DNA from: an uncultured Bradyrhizobium sp.
GTDB lineage: Bacteria > Pseudomonadota > Alphaproteobacteria > Rhizobiales > Xanthobacteraceae
DNA length: 64,000 nt
Assembly: GCF_936928535.1 (NCBI RefSeq)
Contig: NZ_CAKZHY010000094.1
Location: 124,001 to 188,000, forward strand
Reading direction: 5' to 3'
Of this stretch, positions 17,639 through 26,341 are shown piece after piece. The position numbers and the translations under genes were made by a program. Numbering within the stretch: position 1 is the stretch's first letter; each line of letters opens with the position of its first letter. Below the pieces are notes generated by a model, which ran no database searches, was not told the origin of the DNA, and worked only from the letters and a program-made list of their open reading frames with translations.

Positions 17639-17740
17639 GTCATTCCGGGGCGCGCGTCAGCGCGAACCCGGAATCCATCGGGCGACAGCGCACGGCGATG
17701 AATGGATTCCGGGTTCATGCTTCGCATGCCCCGGAATGAC
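17639..17740. repeat. Intergenic palindromic repeat, family B, copy 1
   Basis: Begins GTCATTCCGGGGCGCGC and ends GCATGCCCCGGAATGAC, its inverted copy, with smaller inner inverted repeats (CCCGGAATCCATCG / GAATGGATTCCGGG). The same type recurs at 60694-60774. It sits between convergent genes. Confidence 0.85.
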
Positions 17741-17773
17741 AGAGAGAAACACCCCGGGGCAACGGAAAGAATC

Positions 17774-18331
17774 TCACCAGCTCCGCAGCGCCGCGATCAC
17801 GGCAACGCCGAACAACGCGGCGGCGCCGAGGATGAAGCCGAACAGGAACGGCCAGACCCGCGAGCGGCGGCGCGGCTGCTCGGCGACCTCCTCCTTCGGC
17901 TCCGGCGGCACCACCATCGCATGCTCGCGCTCGATCATGCGGCGGGCGACGTAGTCGGTCACGGCCTCGACGATCACAGCGGTGTCGTGCGATTCGGCGA
18001 GCACGATGCGGCCGAACCGGGTGTCCTGCACGAAGCGGTACTGCCGCTTGTCGCGTCCCATCATGATGTGGGCGACGACGTCGATCCAGAGCCTCGGCGT
18101 ATCGCCCTGGCTGATGCCGCGGTCGAACAGATCGATCCTGTCGGGCACCTGGGCGAAAAGCGGGTCGAGCGCGTCATTGAGGATCTCGAGCCGGGCCACC
18201 TCGGCGTCCCTGAGATCGACGACGACGCCGGTCCGGTCGGCGGCCTCGATCCGTGCGCGGAGCAGCGCATCGCGCAGCCGCACCGGGCGCGGCTGGCCGG
18301 GATTGATACCGCTGGTCTCGGGCTCTGACAT
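17774..18331 (-). CDS. Uncharacterised protein with a C-terminal membrane anchor
   Basis: A 185-aa protein. The soluble part (residues 1-150) contains VVVDLRDAEVARLEILNDAL, WIDVVAHIMMGRDKRQYRF and a long C-terminal helix with TDYVARRMIERE. After a basic RRRSRVW stretch comes one hydrophobic helix (PFLFGFILGAAALFGVAVIAAL), so it should be tail-anchored in the inner membrane with the bulk in the cytoplasm. Family not recognised. It stands alone between a repeat and the DUF4170/aceA unit. Confidence 0.75.
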   Translation of the reverse strand: MSEPETSGINPGQPRPVRLRDALLRARIEAADRTGVVVDLRDAEVARLEILNDALDPLFAQVPDRIDLFDRGISQGDTPRLWIDVVAHIMMGRDKRQYRFVQDTRFGRIVLAESHDTAVIVEAVTDYVARRMIEREHAMVVPPEPKEEVAEQPRRRSRVWPFLFGFILGAAALFGVAVIAALRSW

Positions 18332-18440
18332 TGTCGGCCTCGTCCTCAACTCTCCCCGTTAACCTATCAGCAACCATCCCCCCCGCAAAGGGCCCATTAT
18401 TCCAGATACTTACGGTGCCCACAGGGACGTCATCTGTGCC

Positions 18441-18480
18441 AAAAACAGACGATCCCACCCGGCTTGCGCCGGATGGGACC
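18441..18480 (-). terminator. Intrinsic terminator of the aceA-DUF4170 unit
   Basis: Read on the minus strand: a stem of about 12 bp with a short CGCAA loop (18451-18480) followed by GTCTGTTTTT. It lies 43 bp beyond the DUF4170 stop codon and fits as the end of the aceA transcript. Confidence 0.7.
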
Positions 18481-18522
18481 CTCCGTCCTTGGACGTCTTC
18501 TTAAGTCGTTATCAGCTGGCCG

Positions 18523-18732
18523 TCAGGCCGAGACCCGCGAGGGCTCTTCCACGATCGAGAAACGGACGCCGGCCTTGTGGCGGTTCTCTTCCGAAACCGA
18601 GCGCCAGGCATCTTCGGCTTCCTTGCGGGTCTTGAACGGACCCTGCACCTGAGCCGAGCCTTCGACGAGCTTGTGGAAGTTCATCGAGCCGAACTCGCCG
18701 CCGATCACCCAGAAATTGCTGCCTTTGGTCAT
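18523..18732 (-). CDS. DUF4170 small protein
   Basis: A 69-aa protein (FWVIGGEFGSMNFHKLVEGS, GPFKTRKEAEDAWRSVSE, HKAGVRFSIVEE) of the DUF4170 type, common in Bradyrhizobium relatives and of unknown function. The fold looks like a small alpha/beta sporulation-related-repeat-like domain. It is 24 bp downstream of isocitrate lyase and ahead of a terminator, so it is probably cotranscribed with aceA. Confidence 0.8.
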   Translation of the reverse strand: MTKGSNFWVIGGEFGSMNFHKLVEGSAQVQGPFKTRKEAEDAWRSVSEENRHKAGVRFSIVEEPSRVSA

Positions 18733-18756
18733 TGTCAGTCTCCTGCTGATGTAGCG

Positions 18757-20391
18757 TTAGCCGAACTGGTTCATCGTGTTGTGGGCGCCGCCCGCCTTCA
18801 GGGCCGCTTCACCCGCGAAGTATTCCTTGTGGTCGTCGCCAATGTCGGAGCCGGCCATGTTCTGGTGCCTGGCGCAGGCGATGCCCTGACGGATCTCCTG
18901 GCGCTGCACGTTCTTGACGTAGCCGAGCATGCCCTGCTCGCCGAAATACTCCTTGGCGAGATTGTCGGTGGACAGCGCGGCCGTGTGGTAGGTCGGCAGC
19001 GTGATCAGATGGTGGAAGATGCCGGCACGCTTGGCCGAATCCGCCTGGAAGGTACGGATGCGCTCGTCGGCTTCGATCGCCAGCGGCGTGTTGTCGTATT
19101 CCGGCTTCATCAGCTCAGTGCGGTTGTACTTGCTGACATCCTTGCCGGCTTCCTTCATCGCGTCGTAGACCTGCTGACGGAAGTTGATGGTCCAGTTGAA
19201 CGACGGCGAGTTGTTGTAGGCGAGCTTGGCGTTCGGGATGACCTCGCGGATGCGGTCGACCATCTTCGCGATCTGCTCGATATGCGGCTTCTCGGTCTCG
19301 ATCCAGAGCAGGTCCGCGCCGTTCTGCAGCGAGGTGATGCTGTCGAGCACGCAGCGGTCCTCGCCCGTGCCGGGACGGAACTGGTAGAGGTTCGAGGGCA
19401 GCCGCTTCGGACGCATCATCTTGCCGTTGCGGTTGATGATGACGTCGCCGTTGCGGGCGTTCGCCGCCGTGACTTCCTCGCAGTCGAGGAAGCTGTTGTA
19501 CTGGTCGCCGATGTCGCCGGGCTTGTGGCTGACCGCGATCTGCTGCGTGAGGCCGGCGCCGAGCGAGTCGGTGCGCGTGACGATGATGCCATCCTCGACG
19601 CCGAGCTCGAGGAAGGCGTGGCGGCAGGCGCGGATCTTGGCGATGAACACCTCGTGCGGCACGGTGACCTTGCCGTCCTGGTGGCCGCACTGCTTCTCGT
19701 CCGAGACCTGGTTCTCGATCTGCAGCGCGCAGGCTCCCGCTTCGATCATCTTCTTGGCGAGCAGATAGGTCGCCTCGGCGTTGCCGAAGCCGGCGTCGAT
19801 GTCGGCGATGACGGGAACGACGTGGGTCTGGAAGTTGTCGATCTTCGCGATCAGCTCCTGCTCGCGGGTCTTGTCGCCTTCCTTGCGCGCCTTGTCGATG
19901 AGACGGAAGATGTCGTTGAGCTCACGGGAATCCGCCTGACGGAGGAAGGTGTAGAGCTCCTCGATCAGCGCCGGCACCGAGGTCTTTTCGTGCATCGACT
20001 GGTCGGGCAGCGGTCCGAACTCGGAGCGCAGCGCCGCGATCATCCAGCCCGACAGGTACAGATATTTGCGATCGGTCCTGCCGCCGAAGTGCTTCTTGAT
20101 CGAGATCAGCTTCTGCTGGGCGATGAAGCCGTGCCAGCAGCCCAGCGACTGGGTGTACTTGGTCGGATCGTTGTCATAGGCCGCCATGTCGGCCCGCATC
20201 AGCGCCGCGGTGTAGCGGGCGACATCGAGGCCGGTCTTGAAACGGTTCTGCAGGCGCATGCGTGCGACGGCCTCGGCCGACACGCCGTTCCAGGTCGGCT
20301 GCTTCTGGAGGAGCGCCTGGGCCGCCTCAATCTCGCTCTGATACGAGGCCGGGCCCTGGAGGGTGTTGATGCCGCGGGGCTGGTAGTTCAT
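18757..20391 (-). CDS. aceA: Isocitrate lyase
   Basis: A 544-aa isocitrate lyase, cleaving isocitrate to glyoxylate and succinate in the glyoxylate bypass, needed for growth on acetate and fatty acids. It shows the catalytic block NQVSDEKQCGHQDGKVT (the usual KKCGH reads KQCGH, as in the long alphaproteobacterial subtype), VPVIADIDAGFGNAEATYLL for Mg binding, and PSFNW near the active site. The ATG at 20391 follows AAGGATAAGG; the upstream frame lacks similarity. It is divergent from an ScfR/RamB-type regulator. A 623-aa frame on the opposite strand is only a shadow of this gene. Confidence 0.95.
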   Translation of the reverse strand: MNYQPRGINTLQGPASYQSEIEAAQALLQKQPTWNGVSAEAVARMRLQNRFKTGLDVARYTAALMRADMAAYDNDPTKYTQSLGCWHGFIAQQKLISIKKHFGGRTDRKYLYLSGWMIAALRSEFGPLPDQSMHEKTSVPALIEELYTFLRQADSRELNDIFRLIDKARKEGDKTREQELIAKIDNFQTHVVPVIADIDAGFGNAEATYLLAKKMIEAGACALQIENQVSDEKQCGHQDGKVTVPHEVFIAKIRACRHAFLELGVEDGIIVTRTDSLGAGLTQQIAVSHKPGDIGDQYNSFLDCEEVTAANARNGDVIINRNGKMMRPKRLPSNLYQFRPGTGEDRCVLDSITSLQNGADLLWIETEKPHIEQIAKMVDRIREVIPNAKLAYNNSPSFNWTINFRQQVYDAMKEAGKDVSKYNRTELMKPEYDNTPLAIEADERIRTFQADSAKRAGIFHHLITLPTYHTAALSTDNLAKEYFGEQGMLGYVKNVQRQEIRQGIACARHQNMAGSDIGDDHKEYFAGEAALKAGGAHNTMNQFG

Positions 20392-20451
20392 GTGCCTTAT
20401 CCTTCTCGACGGATGACAAGACAAAGGCCTCGTCATCGACATTTTTGACAA

Positions 20452-20579
20452 TGCATTGCGAAATGCGTGTCCTGAGATAAACGCGAGAAAGATAAGTTCG
20501 TACAGAGGCCTTGTATTTGAATGGTGATGTCATGTAACATAAGAACATGTAATAGATGTTATTTTGTAAAGTTTGTAAA
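20452..20579. promoter_or_regulatory. aceA / regulator divergent control region with paired repeats
   Basis: An unusually AT-rich 200-bp spacer. It holds GCATTGCGAAATGC (a 5-bp inverted repeat around 20452-20465), CATGTAA twice (20531-20537, 20546-20552, 15 bp apart) and TTTGTAAA twice (20563-20570, 20572-20579, 9 bp apart). The AAAGTTTGTAAA string resembles the RamB motif of actinobacteria (established knowledge). Binding by the adjacent XRE protein is inferred. Confidence 0.45.
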
Positions 20580-20624
20580 TTATAGGTCAGAATGACTGAC
20601 CTTGATGGCTCTGGAGATCTGAAA

Positions 20625-22070
20625 ATGCCCGCTGAGTCCGGGAAAAAGCTGTTCGTCGGCCCCCGCTTCCGGCGGATCCGGCAGCAATTGGGGCTCTCGC
20701 AGACCCAGATCGCCGAGGGGCTCGGGATCTCGCCGAGCTATGTCAATTTGATCGAGCGGAACCAGCGTCCGGTGACGGCGCAGATCCTGCTGCGGCTGGC
20801 CGAGACCTACGACCTCGATCTGCGCGACCTCGCCACCGCCGACGAGGACCGGTTCTTCGCCGAGCTCAACGAGATCTTCTCCGATCCGTTGTTCCGCCAG
20901 ATCGACGTTCCCAAGCAGGAGCTGCGCGATCTCGCCGAGCTCTGTCCCGGCGTCACCCATGCGCTGCAACGGCTCTATGCGGCCTATACCGAGGCCCGCC
21001 AGGGCGAGACGCTGGCGGCCGCACAAATGGCCGACCGCGACGTCGGCACGCGCTATGAGGCCAATCCGGTCGAGCGCGTGCGCGAGCTGATCGAGGCCAA
21101 CCGCAACTACTTTCCGGAACTGGAGCAGGCCGCGGAGAATTTGCGCGACGAGCTGAACGTGCCGGCCGAAGGGCTCTATGCCGCGCTGGTGGAGCGCCTG
21201 CGCGAAAAACACTCGATCCAGACCCGCATCATGCCTGTCGATGTGATGCGCGAGACGCTGCGGCGCTTCGACCGCCACCGTCGGCAGCTCTTGATCTCGG
21301 AGCTGGTCGATCCGCCCGGCCGCGCCTTCCAGCTCGCCTTCCAGCTCGGCCTCGGGGAGTGCGCGCAGGCCCTGGAGACCATCATCGGCCGCGCCGGCCC
21401 GCTTGACGATGCGCCGCGCCGGCTGTTCCGCATCACGCTCGGCAATTACTTTGCGGCCGCGGTGATGATGCCTTATCCGGCGTTTTTGGCTGCGGCCGAA
21501 ACGCTCAATTACGACATCCACGTGCTGGCGCAGCGCTTCAATTCCGGCTTCGAGCAGGTCTGCCACCGCCTCACCACGCTGCAACGGCCGAACGCGCGCG
21601 GTATTCCGTTCTTCCTCTTGCGGGTCGACAATGCCGGCAACGTCTCGAAGCGGTTTTCCTCCGGCACCTTCCCGTTCTCGAAATTCGGCGGCACGTGTCC
21701 CCTGTGGAACGTGCACTCGACCTTCGACACGCCGGATCGTCTGCTCAAGCAGGTGATCGAGCTCTCCGACGGCACGCGCTATTTCTCGATCGCGCAGATG
21801 GTGCGCCGCCCCGTCGCGCCGCACCCGCTGCCGCAGCCGCGCTTTGCCATCGGCCTCGGCTGCGAAATCCGCCACGCCGCGCGCCTGACCTACGCCGCCG
21901 GCATCGACCTGGAGAAGACGGAAGGCACGCCGATCGGCGTCAACTGCCGCCTCTGCGAACGCGAAAACTGCGCCCAGCGCGCCGAGCCGCCGATCACGCG
22001 CACGCTGATTCTGGATGAGACGACGCGGCGGGTGTCGAGTTTTGCGTTCTCGAATGCGCGGGAGTTGTGA
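20625..22070 (+). CDS. ScfR/RamB-type XRE transcriptional regulator of short-chain acyl metabolism
   Basis: A 481-aa regulator with an N-terminal helix-turn-helix (GPRFRRIRQQLGLSQTQIAEGL, then ISPSYVNLIERNQRPVTAQI), a central acyl-sensing-like domain of the IrrE/DUF955 type without an intact HExxH, and a C-terminal DUF2083-like region ending GVNCRLCERENCAQR, where three Cys (C-x2-C-x4-C) are conserved in the family. Relatives control glyoxylate-bypass genes. Divergent placement from aceA supports the same role. The ATG at 20625 has GGAG upstream; an in-frame ATG at 20592 is an alternative. Confidence 0.85.
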   Translation: MPAESGKKLFVGPRFRRIRQQLGLSQTQIAEGLGISPSYVNLIERNQRPVTAQILLRLAETYDLDLRDLATADEDRFFAELNEIFSDPLFRQIDVPKQELRDLAELCPGVTHALQRLYAAYTEARQGETLAAAQMADRDVGTRYEANPVERVRELIEANRNYFPELEQAAENLRDELNVPAEGLYAALVERLREKHSIQTRIMPVDVMRETLRRFDRHRRQLLISELVDPPGRAFQLAFQLGLGECAQALETIIGRAGPLDDAPRRLFRITLGNYFAAAVMMPYPAFLAAAETLNYDIHVLAQRFNSGFEQVCHRLTTLQRPNARGIPFFLLRVDNAGNVSKRFSSGTFPFSKFGGTCPLWNVHSTFDTPDRLLKQVIELSDGTRYFSIAQMVRRPVAPHPLPQPRFAIGLGCEIRHAARLTYAAGIDLEKTEGTPIGVNCRLCERENCAQRAEPPITRTLILDETTRRVSSFAFSNAREL

Positions 22071-22100
22071 GGAGGGCAGCCGAACGCCACACACTCCGCT

Positions 22101-22232
22101 GTCGTCCTGGACAAGCGAAGCGCAGATCCAGGACCCATCACCCCAGGATCGCGTTTGGCGAAGATTCGTAACTCCAATCTCGCGCCACAACTACTCCCTG
22201 GGCTAATGGGTCCTGGCTTTCGCCAGGACGAC
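22101..22232. repeat. Intergenic palindromic repeat, family C
   Basis: GTCGTCCTGGACAAGCGAAG at the left mirrors CTTTCGCCAGGACGAC at the right, with inner CCAGGACCCAT/ATGGGTCCTGG arms. It lies between convergent genes. Confidence 0.8.
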
Positions 22233-22252
22233 GCTGGGGAGAGAACTCGACC

Positions 22253-22546
22253 CTAGGCCAGCGTATGCACGATCACCGGCCCGGCGGCGGCGCTGGCGTG
22301 CCCTGCCAGCAATGATCCCAGATCCTTCTCGATCCAGGCGATCGCTCGCTTGTTCGCCTCCTCGGCCTGCTCGAATTTGTCGAAGATCGAGATCGCGGTC
22401 ACCGTGTCGTCGCCGGCATAGACCACGTAATAGGCCCTGAAGCCGTCGACGTCGCTGATGATCGGAACGGCACCGTCCTTGATGCGGCGCGCCAGCTCCT
22501 CGGCGCTTCCGCTCTTCGCCTTGGCCTGACGGATGGCGGCATACAT
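22253..22546 (-). CDS. Small ABM-like (dimeric alpha/beta-barrel) protein
   Basis: A 97-aa protein beginning MYAAIRQAKAKSGSAEEL, then PIISDVDGFRAYYVVYAGDD, SIFDKFEQAEEANKRAIAW and a short hydrophobic tail. The pattern (RxAKxxxG, then GFRAYYVV, then FxxxEQAExA) is that of small ferredoxin-like ABM-type proteins, often of unknown function. The ATG at 22546 follows a strong GGGAGGAT ribosome-binding site. Single-gene unit. Confidence 0.75.
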   Translation of the reverse strand: MYAAIRQAKAKSGSAEELARRIKDGAVPIISDVDGFRAYYVVYAGDDTVTAISIFDKFEQAEEANKRAIAWIEKDLGSLLAGHASAAAGPVIVHTLA

Positions 22547-22772
22547 GGCATCCTCCCTTCCGGCTACTGATGCGGGCATGGTGCCCGGCAGGATGTTACG
22601 CCGAAGCAGGCGGCCGATCTACGGCTTGGTTAACCCGGCCCTAACCCTCTGCCGGGATCTGCAACCTTGGATTAAGCACGCCTCAACATCGGTGCCTTAG
22701 TCTCGCCCCACTCACTTTTCGCAAACAACGGCAGCCTATCCTGCCGCGTGAAGTGACATCAGGGGGTTCATC

Positions 22773-23585
22773 ATGCGCATTGCGTTGCTGCTGACCGCGA
22801 CCATTGTCGGCGCGCTGTTCGCCAATCCGTCCAACGCCGGCTCGCTCGACGCAGCATCAGCCGATGCCGCGAAATCGCTGCCGCCCGGCTTTCAGAGCTA
22901 CCGCGGCTACATGTTCGACGTGTCGGAGGCGTCCGATCGCAAGGACCTCGACAAGCTCACGGACAATCTGAAGCAGCAGATCGACGTCGTCGAGGCCGCC
23001 GGCCTCTCGCCGCGAGTGATGCACTTCTTCCGCACCGTTCCGATTATCGCGAGCGAGCTGGCTTGCCTCGACGAAGGCGCGGCGACCGCGTGCTACGGCC
23101 GCGTCACGCCGGACATCCAGCGCACGACGCCCCGCACGCTGACGGTGTGGGACCATGACAAGCAGCGCTGGACCAATCCGAATGCCGTCGACCTCGCGGT
23201 CGATTCCGGGCTCGGCGTGATCATGATCCGGCCGGACATGATGCGTTACGAGAAGGAGGCCGTGCTGCTGCACGAAATGCTGCACGCCTATCACGCCCGG
23301 CTGCTGCCCGACGGCTACGCCAACAAGGGCGTGATCAGCTATTACGCCTATGCCAAGTCCAAGGATCTCCTGCCCAAGGAGGCCTACGCGATGAAGAATC
23401 AGATGGAATTCTTCGCCGTGACCGCGAGCATTTTCCTGGCGGGCAAGAGCGATTACCAGGATCCGAAAACCCGCGAGGCGCTCAAGGAGAAGATGCCGGA
23501 CTATTACAAATATCTGGTCGGCGTGTTCGGCTTCGACCCCGATCCGGCAGCGGCCTCGAGTGGACCGGTCGCCTCGCTGAAGTGA
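22773..23585 (+). CDS. Secreted protein with zincin-type HExxH motif
   Basis: A 270-aa protein with a signal peptide (MRIALLLTATIVGALFANPSN, cleavage near Ala22). Residues 167-171 give HEMLH in the context LLHEMLHAYHARLLPDG, a classical zinc-metallopeptidase helix; Glu212 in NQMEFFAVTAS is a plausible third ligand, as in gluzincins. Four Cys occur, two of them in LACLDEGAATACYG, which may form a disulfide. Probably a periplasmic peptidase or peptidase-like protein; substrate unknown. AGGGGG precedes the ATG, and a strong terminator follows the gene. Confidence 0.75.
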   Translation: MRIALLLTATIVGALFANPSNAGSLDAASADAAKSLPPGFQSYRGYMFDVSEASDRKDLDKLTDNLKQQIDVVEAAGLSPRVMHFFRTVPIIASELACLDEGAATACYGRVTPDIQRTTPRTLTVWDHDKQRWTNPNAVDLAVDSGLGVIMIRPDMMRYEKEAVLLHEMLHAYHARLLPDGYANKGVISYYAYAKSKDLLPKEAYAMKNQMEFFAVTASIFLAGKSDYQDPKTREALKEKMPDYYKYLVGVFGFDPDPAAASSGPVASLK

Positions 23586-23620
23586 GTTCGACCTGGCGCA
23601 GCTGGCGCCGACCTCATGCC

Positions 23621-23650
23621 AAAAGCCGCGCGGCATGCGCGGCTTTTTTG
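23621..23650 (+). terminator. Intrinsic terminator after the HExxH protein gene
   Basis: AAGCCGCGC/GCGCGGCTT with a 5-nt loop, flanked by AAAA and followed by a T-run (23643-23649). Confidence 0.9.
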
Positions 23651-23761
23651 GTTTTGGCGGCCGGAAGCTGCGGATGACGCATCTGCGGCAATTGCCAAGG
23701 CGGGGGCTGATCTGCATAGTCCCGCCGCATCGACGGACTGTTTCGAAGAGGGATAGAAGAC

Positions 23762-24115
23762 ATGGCGGACGCCGACCTGGATGTCGTGATCCGGCAACTG
23801 GCCAGACAGCTGCAGACGGGCCTGATGACCCGTGCCAAGGAACGTCGGGATCGCTTCGGCGGCCTTGCGGCCAAGGCCAAGAGCAAGGAGACCGGCGCCC
23901 GCTTCAAGATGATGGCCAAGGCCACCATGGAACAGGCCAATGCTGCCGCAAGGCGCCTGCAGATGTCCGCAGACAACGTCGCCGACAGCTACGCCCGCGC
24001 GATGCGGCTTGCCGCCAGCACGCCGGTCGAGGTGAAGGCGGAAAAACCGGTGAAGGAAAAGCCGGTGAAGAAGGCTGCCAAGGCGAAAAAGGCCAAAGCC
24101 AAGAAAGCGAAATAG
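23762..24115 (+). CDS. Small basic protein with a Lys/Ala C-terminal tail
   Basis: A 117-aa protein. Residues 1-80 look helical (LDVVIRQLARQLQTG, KMMAKATMEQANAAARRL). Residues 85-117 are a histone-H1-like tail of repeated PVKEKPVKKAAKAKKAKAK. Such tails usually bind nucleic acid or other polyanions. The helical part has no recognised family. The ATG follows an AGAGGG ribosome-binding site at 23748-23753. A GGCGGCC/GGCCGCC stem-loop lies downstream. Confidence 0.65.
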   Translation: MADADLDVVIRQLARQLQTGLMTRAKERRDRFGGLAAKAKSKETGARFKMMAKATMEQANAAARRLQMSADNVADSYARAMRLAASTPVEVKAEKPVKEKPVKKAAKAKKAKAKKAK

Positions 24116-24171
24116 TCAACGTCTCGCCGCTGATGCCTTGGCCGATGGAAAGCATCGGCGTTCTTAAGAAC

Positions 24172-24189
24172 GGCGGCCGAAAGGCCGCC
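24172..24189. terminator. GNRA-loop hairpin after the Lys-rich protein gene
   Basis: A perfect 7-bp stem GGCGGCC/GGCCGCC closed by a GAAA tetraloop between two convergent genes. It lacks a clear T-run, so it may end transcription only weakly or protect 3' ends. Confidence 0.5.
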
Positions 24190-24228
24190 TATGCCACGCT
24201 CCCGCAAGGGGGTAGAGGGAAAAAGAAC

Positions 24229-24870
24229 TCACTGCCTCGGCGCCGACACCCCTGTCGGCCCGGCCTGGGTCAGCTCGGCGAGCTTGGCGCGCGCGGCGTC
24301 TTGGGTCCGGCTGTCCTTGCCGGCAGGCAGCGCAAGGGCGGCTTCGAAATCGGCGCGAGCTTCAATGGCCTGTCCGCGGGCAAGGAATGCGAGGCCACGG
24401 TCGAGGCGGGCTTGCGCATCGCTGGGATCGAGGCGGACCGCCGTGCTGTAGCTCAGGATCGCGCGGTCGAGATCCCCCTTGGCAATGAGTGCACGGCCGC
24501 GCTCGCGATAGGGCGCAGCCGGCTTTGGATCGAGTGCGATCGCCTCATCATAATCGGCGATCGCAAGGCCCGGCTCGCCGTTCTGCCGGTACGCCTGCGC
24601 ACGATCGCGATAGAGCGTGGCGCGGTTGGGATTGAGGTGGATGGCCTCGTTGAAATCGGCGATGGCCCGGCCGCTGTCGCCGTGCCGTAGCGCGATGCGG
24701 CCACGCCCCTCATAGGCGAAGGCAATCAGGGAGCCACGCAACGGCGAGAAGCCGATCACGGCCGAACAGATATCGGGCTCGTCCTCGTCGCCACAATTCA
24801 CGACCGTATGCGTGGACAGGCCGATGGCCACGCCCAGGACGATCAACAATGGCACGGTAACTCTGGTCAT
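24229..24870 (-). CDS. Exported or membrane-anchored TPR protein
   Basis: A 213-aa protein starting with a hydrophobic segment (VTVPLLIVLGVAIGLSTHTVV) followed by CGDEDEPDIC, then four tetratricopeptide repeats (for example AIADFNEAIHLNPNRATLYR, AIADYDEAIALDPKPAAPYR, AILSYSTAVRLDPSDAQA). TPRs mediate protein contacts; partner unknown. The ATG at 24870 is preferred because the hydrophobic leader starts right after it. Located between a small basic protein gene and htpX. Confidence 0.75.
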   Translation of the reverse strand: MTRVTVPLLIVLGVAIGLSTHTVVNCGDEDEPDICSAVIGFSPLRGSLIAFAYEGRGRIALRHGDSGRAIADFNEAIHLNPNRATLYRDRAQAYRQNGEPGLAIADYDEAIALDPKPAAPYRERGRALIAKGDLDRAILSYSTAVRLDPSDAQARLDRGLAFLARGQAIEARADFEAALALPAGKDSRTQDAARAKLAELTQAGPTGVSAPRQ

Positions 24871-24994
24871 CTTCGACGGTGCCCGGCAGGCCGGCCACAC
24901 ATCCCCTTTCGAAGGAACACTCTCAGTTAGCTGTTAGCACCGGCCGAACCGGCGCTCTGTGCTCCAGGTCACAAAGCAAGGCAGAATCTCCGGA

Positions 24995-25954
24995 TCAGCC
25001 CCAAGGACCACGCGCAGGACCACGCGAAGGGCCATGCGAGGACGAGCGGCCCCAAGGGCCCTGCGGCGGATAGTTCTCGTTGGCGCCCACCGAGGGCGCC
25101 GCCTGCGCGCCGCCGAGCTCGGCCGCGAGCTGCCGGAGCGCCGCGATGCGGTTCTGCGTCGAGGGATGGGTTGCGAAGAGATTGTCGACGCCATGGCCCG
25201 AGAGCGGGTTGATGATAAACATATGCGCGGTCGCAGGGTTTCGCTCGGCCTCGAGATTCGGCACCTGGTGCGCGGCGCTCTCGATCTTGAGCAGCGCCGA
25301 GGCCAGCCACATCGGCTGTCCTGCGATCCGCGCGCCGAGATTGTCGGCGGCATATTCGCGGGTGCGGCTGATGGCCATCTGCACCAGCATGGCCCCGAGC
25401 GGCGCGAGGATCATCATCAGGATCGAGCCGACGATGCCGGGACCATTGTTATCGCGGTTGCCGCCGAAGAACATGCCGAACTGCGCCAGCATGGAGATCG
25501 CGCCCGCGATGGTTGCGGTCAGGGTCATCAGCAGCGTGTCGTGATGCTTGATATGCGCAAGCTCATGCGCGATCACGCCGGCGAGTTCCTCGCGGCTCAG
25601 CTGGTTCATCAGGCCGACAGTGACGGCGACGGCGGCGTTCTCGGGATTGCGCCCCGTGGCGAACGCATTGGGCTGCGGCTCGTCGATCAGGAACACGCGC
25701 GGCATCGGCAAGCCCGCACGGCCGGCCAGCTCGGCGACGAGGCCGACCAGCTCCGGCGCGCTGCGACGGTCGACCTCATGGGCGCCGTACATCGAGAGCA
25801 CCATGCGGTCGGAGTTCCAGTAGGTGAAGAGATTGGTCGCGGCGGCAATGACGAGCGCGATCATGGCGCCGCTCGCGCCGCCGATCAGATAGCCGACGCC
25901 CATGAACAGGGCGGTGAGGCCTGCGAGAAGTATTGCGGTGCGCAGATAGTTCAT
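24995..25954 (-). CDS. htpX: HtpX-type membrane zinc metalloprotease
   Basis: A 319-aa M48B peptidase with two N-terminal transmembrane helices ([20 protein letters not shown] and [18 protein letters not shown]), [10 protein letters not shown], the catalytic [15 protein letters not shown] (HExxH), two more hydrophobic helices, and [13 protein letters not shown], whose Glu is the third zinc ligand. The C-terminal tail is Gly/Pro/Ser-rich and longer than in E. coli HtpX. It takes part in quality control of inner-membrane proteins with FtsH. The ATG at 25954 has GGAGA upstream. Confidence 0.93.
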   Translation of the reverse strand: MNYLRTAILLAGLTALFMGVGYLIGGASGAMIALVIAAATNLFTYWNSDRMVLSMYGAHEVDRRSAPELVGLVAELAGRAGLPMPRVFLIDEPQPNAFATGRNPENAAVAVTVGLMNQLSREELAGVIAHELAHIKHHDTLLMTLTATIAGAISMLAQFGMFFGGNRDNNGPGIVGSILMMILAPLGAMLVQMAISRTREYAADNLGARIAGQPMWLASALLKIESAAHQVPNLEAERNPATAHMFIINPLSGHGVDNLFATHPSTQNRIAALRQLAAELGGAQAAPSVGANENYPPQGPWGRSSSHGPSRGPARGPWG

Positions 25955-26105
25955 GGCCGTCTCCAGCGCCGGCGATGCCGCCGAAGGCACTACGCGCCAG
26001 CACCCATCAGGTAGGGACGCCCCCGGCCGAAGCGCAAGGTTTCAGGGTGCGTCGCGGAGCCGCGGCACTTGACCCGGCCAAGAACAGCCGGGCACCATTG
26101 CAGCC

Positions 26106-26336
26106 ATGCAATTCGAGATTGTCGGCGACATCACCGAGGTCGAAACCTTCGCGAGTGGTTCAGGCATCCGCGAGATCGCCCGCCTGCGACGGATTTATGG
26201 ACGTGGACGCTGGCGCAAGCGCAAGGGCATCGCCAAAGTGCGATTATCCAATGGCTCTATCCACCTCGCTGAGATACACTGGTATGAAGCCGCCGGGATC
26301 GGCCGCAAGGAATTCAAGATCAAGGGCCTGCTCTGA
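26106..26336 (+). CDS. Small conserved basic protein, first of a two-gene unit
   Basis: A 76-aa protein with VETFASGSGIREIARLRRIYG, a very basic GRGRWRKRKGIAKVRL stretch and IHWYEAAGIGRKEFKIKG at the end. Proteins of this pattern occur in rhizobia next to a second small protein like the one that follows 5 bp downstream, an arrangement seen in toxin-antitoxin loci. No biochemical function is known to me. The basic middle could bind nucleic acid. Confidence 0.65.
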   Translation: MQFEIVGDITEVETFASGSGIREIARLRRIYGRGRWRKRKGIAKVRLSNGSIHLAEIHWYEAAGIGRKEFKIKGLL

Positions 26337-26341
26337 CAATC

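Noticed and set aside
18577..20448. A 623-aa frame opposite aceA
   Set aside because: It is fully antisense to a convincing isocitrate lyase, has no family-like motifs, and reflects the strong codon bias of a high-GC gene.
20452..20591. Riboswitch upstream of aceA
   Set aside because: No conserved riboswitch core was recognisable; direct and inverted repeats fit protein operators better.
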